From: Clostridia bacterium
Lineage (GTDB): Bacteria; Bacillota; DSM-521; Neomoorellales; SLTJ01
Reading direction: 5' to 3'
NCBI GenBank assembly: GCA_014360105.1
Contig: JACIYD010000028.1
Location: 1-10,338 of the forward strand
DNA: 10,338 bases
Both the position numbers and the translations under genes were made by a program. Position 1 is the stretch's first letter. Every line of letters starts with the position of its first letter. The notes below the pieces were generated by a model. The model saw only the letters and a list, made by a program, of their open reading frames with translations, was not told the DNA's origin and made no database searches. Below are positions 1-4,486 of the stretch, in pieces.

Positions 1-494
1 CGCCGGATGCCAGCGGCCGGGCCAGACCCGAGCCCATTCCGGGCAGCGAATTTACTTTGCCTTGTGATAACCTGATTGTCGCCATCGGCCAGCAGCCGGA
101 CGTGCCGGCGGGTTTCGGGCTGGAGCTGGCGCGTGGCGGCACGGTGAGGGCGAACGACGAGCTGGCCACAGACGTGGCGGGTGTCTTCGTAGCCGGCGAT
201 GCGGCTACCGGCCCGGCCTCGGTGGTGGAGGCGGTGGCCTCGGCCAAGAAGGCCGCCGTGGCCATCGACCGGTATCTCGGCGGCCGCGGCGCGATCATCC
301 CGCCGCCACGGCCGGCAACCGATTTTGTGCCGCGGGGTGTGGTTGGGGACGAGCGGCGCCGGCCTCGCACCAAAGTGGCGCTGCTCCCGCTGGAGAAACG
401 CCGTGGCGGCTTTTCCGAGGTGGAGCAGGGTTACGATGAACTGGCCGCCAGGGCGGAAGCGGCCCGCTGCTGGAAATGCGACTGGAACGAATAG
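1..494 (+). CDS. GltD-like FAD/NAD(P)H-dependent oxidoreductase, C-terminal part (5' end outside window)
   Basis: This is the C-terminal 163 residues of a flavoprotein of the glutamate synthase small-subunit (GltD) / pyridine nucleotide-disulfide oxidoreductase type. The frame is open from base 3 to the TAG at 492-494, and the true start lies outside the window. Visible family signatures are DASGR and PIPGSEF near the edge, then DNLIVAIGQQPD, then the second FAD-contact motif GVFVAGDAATGPASVVEAV. The tail reads FSEVEQGYDELAARAEAARC and ends in a CWKC pair, a common tail form in GltD-like proteins. Such proteins move electrons between NAD(P)H and Fe-S partners through FAD. It lies 43 bases before a [NiFe] hydrogenase large-subunit gene on the same strand, so it is probably a hydrogenase-associated electron-transfer subunit rather than glutamate synthase. 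That role is inferred from context. Other GltD-like enzymes, such as an NfnB-like protein, remain possible because the N-terminus is missing. Confidence 0.88.
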   Translation, partial: PDASGRARPEPIPGSEFTLPCDNLIVAIGQQPDVPAGFGLELARGGTVRANDELATDVAGVFVAGDAATGPASVVEAVASAKKAAVAIDRYLGGRGAIIPPPRPATDFVPRGVVGDERRRPRTKVALLPLEKRRGGFSEVEQGYDELAARAEAARCWKCDWNE

Positions 495-509
495 CCGCGC
501 CAAGCGCGG
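495..509 (+). other. Short GC hairpin directly after a stop codon
   Basis: CCGCGC (495-500) and GCGCGG (504-509) form a perfect 6-bp stem with a CAA loop, beginning one base after the flavoprotein stop codon. The next bases are GCTTAAATTGG, with no T-run, so it is not a canonical terminator. It could stabilise or process the mRNA between the flavoprotein and hydrogenase cistrons. Only the complementarity is seen; the function is a guess. Confidence 0.4.
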
Positions 510-537
510 GCTTAAATTGGGAAGGAGGGACCAGTGA

Positions 538-1617
538 GTGGCACGAACCGTCGTACCTTTTGGCCCGCAGCACCCGGTGCTTCCCGAGCCGGTGCAACTC
601 ACCCTGACCTGCGAGGACGATCGCGTGGTAGAGGTCGCGCCGGTCATCGGCTACTGTCACCGGGGCATTGAAAAAGGAGCGGAGCGCAACGGCATTCACC
701 AGAACGTCTTCCTGGTAGAGCGCATCTGCGGCATCTGCAGTTTCATCCACGCGCAGTGCTACTGCCAGGCTCTGGAGGAATTAACCGGGACGGTGCCGCC
801 ACCGCGCGCACGTTATCTGCGCGTGGTCTGGGCGGAGCTCTCCCGCATCCACAGCCACCTCTTGTGGTTGGGACTTTTTGCCGACGGCATCGGTTTCGAA
901 AGCGTCTTCATGCAGCTATGGCGGATTCGGGAGAAGGTGCTGGATCTTCTCGAGGCGACAAGTGGTCAGCGAGTAATCGTTTCCACCTGCGTTATCGGCG
1001 GCGTGCGGCGGGATATCGATGCCGCCATGGCGCGGCAAATAATAGACAAGATGCAGGAGTTGCGCGAGGACTTCGATGCCGTCGTGCCTGCCTTGGCCCA
1101 CGATTACACGGTTAAGGTACGTACGGTGGGCAAGGGAATTCTCTCGGGCGAACAGGCGCTACTGCTGGGCGCGGTGGGCCCGACCCTGCGGGGCAGTGGT
1201 ATCGCCCAGGACATGCGCCTTTTGCCCTACAATTACACCTATGCCGAACTGGGCTTTGAGCCGGACACCGAGCCGGACGGCGACTCTTACTCCCGCATGA
1301 TGGTGCGCGTGAAGGAGACCTATACCTCCATCGACCTGGTAACGCGTGCCTTACAGATGATGCCGGAAGGAGACATTCGGGTCCCGGTGGAATATCCGCC
1401 GGCGGGCGAGGTGGTGATGCGGGTGGAGCAGCCGCGGGGCGAGCTTTTCTATTACGTAAAGGGCAACGGCTCGCCGCACTTGGAGCGGTTGAAAGTGCGC
1501 ACGCCGACCTTTGCCAACATCCCCACCCTGCTGGTGATGCTCCCCGGCGCCAGTCTGGCCGACGTGCCGGTGATTACCCTTTCCATCGACCCCTGTATCT
1601 CCTGTACGGAGCGCTAG
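538..1617 (+). CDS. [NiFe] hydrogenase large subunit, group 4 (Ech/CooH-like, NuoD family)
   Basis: This 359-residue protein is the catalytic subunit of an energy-converting [NiFe] hydrogenase, related to complex I subunit NuoD. It has the family N-terminus GPQHP (9-13). Both nickel-binding cysteine pairs are present: RICGIC (C64, C67) and DPCISC (C353, C356). NuoD of true complex I lacks these pairs, so this is a hydrogenase catalysing 2H+ + 2e- to H2 or the reverse. The protein stops three residues after C356 (TER), so no C-terminal extension for maturation-protease cleavage is visible. From memory, this is also described for CooH and EchE. The GTG start at 538 has AAGGAGG at 522-528, and an in-frame TGA lies just before it. 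The gene follows a GltD-like flavoprotein and precedes a 2[4Fe-4S] subunit by 18 bases. The small subunit and membrane subunits are not in the window and probably lie upstream. Confidence 0.93.
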   Translation: MARTVVPFGPQHPVLPEPVQLTLTCEDDRVVEVAPVIGYCHRGIEKGAERNGIHQNVFLVERICGICSFIHAQCYCQALEELTGTVPPPRARYLRVVWAELSRIHSHLLWLGLFADGIGFESVFMQLWRIREKVLDLLEATSGQRVIVSTCVIGGVRRDIDAAMARQIIDKMQELREDFDAVVPALAHDYTVKVRTVGKGILSGEQALLLGAVGPTLRGSGIAQDMRLLPYNYTYAELGFEPDTEPDGDSYSRMMVRVKETYTSIDLVTRALQMMPEGDIRVPVEYPPAGEVVMRVEQPRGELFYYVKGNGSPHLERLKVRTPTFANIPTLLVMLPGASLADVPVITLSIDPCISCTER

Positions 1618-1635
1618 GGAAAAGGAGGAGCGTTC

Positions 1636-1977
1636 ATGGCAAGGATGGTACCGGTCGTCTTGAAGAACCTTTTCTCCCGACCGGCCACGCGGCGCTATCC
1701 CTTTGAGACGCGGGCCCCTTTTCCGGGCGCCCGCGGCCGGCTGACGTGGAATGCGGCGGCCTGTGACTTCTGTGGCGACTGCCAGCGCCTTTGCCCGGCC
1801 GCTTGTCTTGAAGTGCGCCGGGAAACAAAAGAGATCGTGCATGACCCCTTCCACTGCATTTACTGTCACCTTTGCGCCGAGGGATGCTGGCAGGGCGCCA
1901 TTACGGTAGAGAACGTCTATTTTAAGCCCGATTACTGCAAGGCGGCCCATACTTACACGCCTGCGATCCAGCCCTAG
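1636..1977 (+). CDS. 2[4Fe-4S] ferredoxin-type hydrogenase subunit (EchF/NuoI-like)
   Basis: This 113-residue electron-transfer subunit resembles EchF, HycF and NuoI. The N-terminal stretch LKNLFSRPATRRYPFE (9-24) is typical of hydrogenase-linked polyferredoxins. It precedes two [4Fe-4S] motifs: C43-x2-C46-x2-C49-x3-C53-P and C74-x2-C77-x2-C80-x3-C84. The second motif is followed by Trp85 rather than the usual Pro, which is odd. The subunit would carry electrons between a soluble donor, such as ferredoxin or the upstream flavoprotein, and the small-subunit clusters of the hydrogenase. The ATG at 1636 follows AAAGGAGG (1621-1628) at 7 bases, and the previous stop codon ends at 1617, so the two are almost certainly cotranscribed. 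It is the last gene of its operon, with an intrinsic terminator 70 bases downstream. The fold assignment is firm. The exact hydrogenase subgroup cannot be set from this subunit. Confidence 0.92.
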   Translation: MARMVPVVLKNLFSRPATRRYPFETRAPFPGARGRLTWNAAACDFCGDCQRLCPAACLEVRRETKEIVHDPFHCIYCHLCAEGCWQGAITVENVYFKPDYCKAAHTYTPAIQP

Positions 1978-2046
1978 GGTGGACCGGGACTTTCCCTCCC
2001 CGATTTACCCCAAACCCGGACCCGGTCTGCCCGAAAGAAGCCAAAA

Positions 2047-2076
2047 CCCGCCCTCCTTGGAGGGCGGGATTTTTTT
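2047..2076 (+). terminator. Intrinsic terminator of the hydrogenase operon
   Basis: CCCGCCCTC (2047-2055) pairs perfectly with GAGGGCGGG (2060-2068) around a CTTG loop. A single A and then seven T follow (2070-2076). On the + strand this is a textbook Rho-independent terminator, 70 bases after the ferredoxin stop. On the - strand the same stem is followed by only four T before GG, so it might also partly stop convergent sleB transcription. A further 7-bp complementarity, GACCGGG (1982-1988) with CCCGGTC (2021-2027), lies just upstream. Confidence 0.93.
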
Positions 2077-2096
2077 CTTTGGGCGTATTCGCTCAC

Positions 2097-2867
2097 CTAG
2101 CTGGCGAAGAAGTGACGCCCGATGGCCTTGATCACCACGCGGCTGCGGATCCAATTGCCCCGCGAGACGACGTGGGGATTGTAGAAATAGAGGGAGCCAT
2201 GCGTCGGATCGTAGCCGCGTAGCGCCAGCCGGGCCGCCGTGTAGGCGCTGGGTACGGGCGGCCGGTAAATGGAGCCGTCCGTGACCACGCTGAATTGGCC
2301 GGGCTGGAAAATGACCTCCTTGATGGTATCGGGGAAGAGCTCGCTCTTCACCCGGTTAAGCACTACGGCCCCTACGGCCACCTGGCCAAGGAGCGGCTCG
2401 CCTTTGGCCTCGGCCGAAATGACCCGCGCCAGCCAGTAGAAGTCCTCGTCACCACAGCTCGGTGCGGGCGGGGGTAGACGCAGTGGCTGACCCGGGTAGA
2501 TCAGATGCCCCGTCAGGCGATTGTAATTCTTTAGGGCGTCTACCGTGGTGCCGTGCCGGCGGGCAATCGCCCAGAGGGTATCGCCGCGCCGCGCGATATA
2601 GACCCGGCCGCCGGAAGTATCACCGGCGACGGGTGCCCCGGCCCCGGTCTGCTCCGTTGGCAGAAGTAGCTTTTGCCCGGGGTGGATCAGGTTCGTTTCC
2701 AGCCCGTTGGCCGCCTTCAAGGCGGCGACGGTCGTCTGGTGCCGCCGGGCAATCGCCCAGAGGCTATCTCCCTTTTGCACCGTGTAGAGGCCCTGCGCTG
2801 CCGCCGGCCCGGAAAGGAAGAGGAGAAGCGCCAAAGCGGCCGCGAGGGCCCAACTACTTCGACTCAT
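2097..2867 (-). CDS. sleB: Secreted spore cortex-lytic enzyme, two LysM domains plus SleB-type hydrolase domain
   Basis: This 256-residue protein degrades spore cortex peptidoglycan during germination or mother-cell development. Residues 1-24 are a signal peptide: a short n-region MSRSSW, a run rich in Ala and Leu, and an AAA cleavage site. Two LysM peptidoglycan-binding domains follow at about 27-70 and 89-131, each with the repeated core LWAIARRH. The C-terminal SleB/CwlJ (hydrolase_2) domain spans about 144-256. It has SAEAKGEP, with E153 as the likely catalytic glutamate, then VAVGAVVLNRV and SLYFYNPH. Bacillus SleB uses a different N-terminal binding domain (PG_binding_1), so this LysM-SleB form is a variant. 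The start at 2867 has GAGGTGA ending 11 bases before it. An in-frame ATG at 2879 overlaps that sequence, so 2867 is preferred. An even longer open frame runs to 3269, but it is non-coding. The gene converges on the hydrogenase operon. Confidence 0.9.
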   Translation of the reverse strand: MSRSSWALAAALALLLFLSGPAAAQGLYTVQKGDSLWAIARRHQTTVAALKAANGLETNLIHPGQKLLLPTEQTGAGAPVAGDTSGGRVYIARRGDTLWAIARRHGTTVDALKNYNRLTGHLIYPGQPLRLPPPAPSCGDEDFYWLARVISAEAKGEPLLGQVAVGAVVLNRVKSELFPDTIKEVIFQPGQFSVVTDGSIYRPPVPSAYTAARLALRGYDPTHGSLYFYNPHVVSRGNWIRSRVVIKAIGRHFFAS

Positions 2868-2918
2868 ATAAGTCGGCATCACCTCGATGGTAAACGAAGT
2901 CTTGCCGCATTCAGGCCG

Positions 2919-2948
2919 TATTTTTGCCAGAATGGTAGAAAAATATAC
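2919..2948 (-). promoter_or_regulatory. Candidate forespore (sigma G/F type) promoter for sleB
   Basis: On the - strand GTATA (2948-2944), an 18-base spacer, and AAAAATA (2925-2919) resemble the Bacillus sigma G pattern GNATR-n17/18-CATNHTA, with 5 of 7 matches in the -10 box. Transcription would start about 40-50 bases before the sleB start codon. SleB of Bacillus subtilis is sigma G-dependent, which supports the idea. No TTGACA-like box sits in this stretch. The match is suggestive only. Confidence 0.35.
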
Positions 2949-3004
2949 CTGGCGCGCCGTACGGGCCGGGTGGTCTTCCCCTGGCGTATCCCCACTTTTG
3001 TCGG

Positions 3005-3214
3005 GCGGTCTTTGGCTCACAGCGAGAGACTTGAGCGTCGCGGTGAGCCGAACTTGCGCGAGGGCGAGGGCGCAAGCCGACCGAAGGCCACGGATGGCCA
3101 ATAGCTCCCGTGGCGCCATGGAGGGCGCGCACGAGCCGGGAGCCCGCCGGAGCTCGAAGCTCGAGCACCAGTATCGCCCGCGAGGCTCACGCCAACGAGG
3201 GAGCCAAAGACCGC
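3005..3214. ncRNA. Candidate structured RNA or palindromic element, strand unresolved
   Basis: No convincing protein is encoded in the roughly 430 bases between sleB and the ribosomal operon, but 3005-3214 is dense in nested complementarity. The outer stem is a perfect 14-bp inverted repeat (3005-3018 with 3201-3214). Inside it are GCGA/TCGC (3022-3025, 3038-3041) and a closing stem GTGAGCC/GGCTCAC (3043-3049, 3184-3190). That stem encloses four hairpins. They are CTTGCGC/GCGCAAG (3053-3059, 3070-3076); GGCCA/TGGCC (3086-3090, 3095-3099); an interrupted 14-bp stem (3104-3117 with 3124-3128, 3130-3132 and 3138-3143); and GAGCT/AGCTC (3150-3154, 3158-3162). The first hairpin loop holds GGGCGA (3062-3067), complementary to unpaired TCGCCC (3174-3179), a possible pseudoknot. 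I do not recognise the family. No strong promoter or terminator fixes the strand. It could be an independent ncRNA or a small mobile-element remnant. Confidence 0.55.
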
Positions 3215-3251
3215 AAGAGGCAAACTGGGGATAACCCAGAGTCAGTCTCTG

Positions 3252-3280
3252 TTGACAGCCTGGGACCAAGATGATAATAT
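3252..3280 (+). promoter_or_regulatory. Sigma-A type promoter of the ribosomal protein operon
   Basis: A perfect -35 box TTGACA (3252-3257) is followed after 17 bases by TAATAT (3275-3280), which has an extended -10 TG at 3272-3273. The overlapping GATAAT (3273-3278) is closer to consensus but gives a 15-base spacer. Transcription would start near 3287, leaving a leader of only about 23 bases before the GTG at 3310. The ATG at 3271 lies inside the -10 region and cannot be the start of the first gene. Confidence 0.87.
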
Positions 3281-3309
3281 CTAAAAGTGTGCGCCGGAGG
3301 GAGTCAGGG

Positions 3310-3567
3310 GTGGTTTACGAGCGCCTGAAGCGGGCACGCACCCGAACGGTTGGGACCAAACAAACGACCAAGGCGGTGCAGCGTGACCAGGCGAAGGTTG
3401 TCTACGTGGCGTGCGATGCAGAAGAAAGGGTCATTGCCCCGCTTTTGGCTCTCTGCCGCGAAAAGGCGGTAGAAGTAATCAGGGTAAACTCGATGGCCGA
3501 GCTGGGCCGCGCCTGCGGCATCGAAGTGGGCTCGGCGGCGGCGGCCATTATTGAGGACGGCGAGTAG
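3310..3567 (+). CDS. rplGB: L7Ae-family ribosomal protein (YbxF/L7Ae-like, kink-turn binding)
   Basis: This 85-residue protein is of the bacterial L7Ae/L30e family, which binds RNA kink-turns and associates with the ribosome (Bacillus YbxF). Diagnostic segments are GTKQTTKAV (15-23), VVYVACDA (30-37) and [15 protein letters not shown] (65-79), the last being the RNA-contacting region. I chose the GTG at 3310. GGAGG (3296-3300) sits nine bases before it, the resulting N-terminus fits the family, and the ATG at 3271 is in the promoter. It is the first gene of the operon, directly upstream of rpsL, which is its usual place in Firmicutes. There it normally follows rpoC, but here no rpoC is present. 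Its ability to bind RNA is family knowledge; no target is shown in this window. Confidence 0.93.
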   Translation: MVYERLKRARTRTVGTKQTTKAVQRDQAKVVYVACDAEERVIAPLLALCREKAVEVIRVNSMAELGRACGIEVGSAAAAIIEDGE

Positions 3568-3569
3568 GA

Positions 3570-3574
3570 GGAGG
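3570..3574 (+). promoter_or_regulatory. Ribosome binding site fixing the TTG start of rpsL
   Basis: GGAGG at 3570-3574, within AGGAGGTG, lies nine bases before the TTG at 3584. It decides for this start over the upstream in-frame TTG at 3551, which would overlap the L7Ae-like gene and add eleven residues foreign to S12. Confidence 0.85.
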
Positions 3575-3583
3575 TGGGTCTTA

Positions 3584-3961
3584 TTGCCGACCATCCATCA
3601 GTTAGTGCGGGAAGGACGCGAGGCCTTGCACCGTAAATCGGCCGCGCCGGCGTTAAGGGGTTCGCCGCAAAAGCGGGGGGTCTGTACGCGCGTTTATACT
3701 ACTACCCCGAAGAAGCCGAACTCGGCCTTGCGCAAGGTCGCGCGCGTGAGGTTGACCAACGGCGTTGAGGTCACGGCATACATCCCGGGCATCGGCCATA
3801 ACCTGCAGGAGCACTCGGTTGTCCTTGTTAGAGGGGGACGGGTGAAGGACCTGCCCGGAGTGCGCTATCATATTATTCGCGGGACCCTTGACGCTGCCGG
3901 GGTGCAGAATCGTTTTCGGGGGCGTTCGAAGTACGGCGCCAAGCGGCCGAAGAAGAAGTAG
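3584..3961 (+). CDS. rpsL: 30S ribosomal protein S12
   Basis: This is a complete 125-residue S12, one of the most conserved 30S proteins, which sits at the decoding centre and helps monitor codon-anticodon pairing. The core is nearly invariant: CPQKRGVC-like [20 protein letters not shown] (27-46), [20 protein letters not shown] (71-90) and [11 protein letters not shown]43 and K88, where changes give streptomycin resistance in other bacteria, have the sensitive-type residues. D89 is the usual methylthiolation site. The start is TTG at 3584, giving the standard [10 protein letters not shown]-terminus. The gene begins 16 bases after the L7Ae-like gene and ends 18 bases before rpsG, consistent with the classical str order. 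Nothing is unusual apart from the TTG start. Confidence 0.98.
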   Translation: MPTIHQLVREGREALHRKSAAPALRGSPQKRGVCTRVYTTTPKKPNSALRKVARVRLTNGVEVTAYIPGIGHNLQEHSVVLVRGGRVKDLPGVRYHIIRGTLDAAGVQNRFRGRSKYGAKRPKKK

Positions 3962-3979
3962 GCACGGGAGGAAAGAGTA

Positions 3980-4450
3980 ATGCCGCGCCGTGGTCAGGTG
4001 CCCAAAAGGGAAGTAGAACCGGATCCCAAGTATCATAGTGTAAAGGTGGCCAAGCTGATCAACCAGGTGATGCGCGAAGGCAAGAAAAGCCTTGCTCAGC
4101 GGATTTGCTACGGGGCTTTCAACCTGGTGGAACAAAGGACCGGGCGCAATCCCCTGGAGGTCTTCGAGCAAGCCTTAAAGAATGCCACCCCCCTCTTGGA
4201 GGTAAAAGCGCGTCGGGTAGGCGGCGCCACCTATCAGGTGCCGGTGGAGGTACGGCCGGAGCGCCGGCAGACCCTGGCCATCAGGTGGCTGGTCACCTTT
4301 GCCCGGGCGCGCAGCGGCAAGAGCATGGAAGAGAAGCTGGCGGCAGAGCTTTTAGACGCCGCTAACGGCACCGGAGGGGCGGTTAAGAAAAGGGAAGATA
4401 CGCACCGGATGGCCGAGGCCAATCGGGCCTTTGCTCATTACCGGTGGTAA
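3980..4450 (+). CDS. rpsG: 30S ribosomal protein S7
   Basis: This complete 156-residue S7 has the standard bacterial length. S7 nucleates assembly of the 30S head by binding the 3' major domain of 16S rRNA and contacts the E-site tRNA. Recognisable blocks are [20 protein letters not shown] at the start, [35 protein letters not shown] (78-96) and the C-terminal [15 protein letters not shown]. The ATG at 3980 has GGAGG at 3967-3971, eight bases before it. The stop codon at 4448-4450 is 36 bases before the fusA start. In enterobacteria S7 autoregulates the str operon by binding between rpsL and rpsG. Here the rpsL-rpsG gap is only 18 bases, and I see no structured site in it. Confidence 0.98.
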   Translation: MPRRGQVPKREVEPDPKYHSVKVAKLINQVMREGKKSLAQRICYGAFNLVEQRTGRNPLEVFEQALKNATPLLEVKARRVGGATYQVPVEVRPERRQTLAIRWLVTFARARSGKSMEEKLAAELLDAANGTGGAVKKREDTHRMAEANRAFAHYRW

Positions 4451-4473
4451 AGAATGGCCGATTTGCCGGCAAG

Positions 4474-4481
4474 GGAGGTGA
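4474..4481 (+). promoter_or_regulatory. Perfect ribosome binding site fixing the fusA start
   Basis: GGAGGTGA at 4474-4481 is fully complementary to the 16S rRNA anti-Shine-Dalgarno tail. It ends five bases before the ATG at 4487. The upstream in-frame ATG at 4454 has no comparable site, and it would add eleven residues absent from typical EF-G. Confidence 0.87.
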
Positions 4482-4486
4482 GGAGG

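Noticed and set aside
538..1617. Complex I subunit NuoD
   Set aside because: Both CxxC nickel-ligand pairs are present at the N- and C-terminal ends, which complex I NuoD lacks.
2924..2949. TTGCCA...TATACC as a + strand promoter for the structured element
   Set aside because: The spacer is only 14 bases and the -10 box matches 4 of 6. It is too weak to fix the strand of the element.
2887..3234. Several overlapping open frames on both strands across the intergenic region
   Set aside because: The frames are rich in Arg, Ser and Pro with no recognisable domain. They mutually overlap and track the GC-rich palindromic structure, so they look like chance frames.
3225..3239. CTGGG/CCCAG hairpin as a terminator before the ribosomal promoter
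   Set aside because: The stem is only 5 bp and no T-run follows on the + strand; on the - strand only TTT follows.
2868..3269. Open frame extending sleB upstream by more than 130 codons to 3269
   Set aside because: The signal peptide and a GAGGTGA site place the start at 2867. The extension crosses the structured element and has no family similarity. Stop codons are rare by chance in this GC-rich stretch.
3271..3309. ATG at 3271 as start of the L7Ae-like protein
   Set aside because: It lies inside the -10 region of the promoter and upstream of the expected transcription start. The GTG at 3310 has a good ribosome binding site and a family-like N-terminus.
4454..4486. ATG at 4454 as the fusA start
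   Set aside because: It has no good ribosome binding site. A perfect GGAGGTGA precedes the ATG at 4487, which gives the usual EF-G length.
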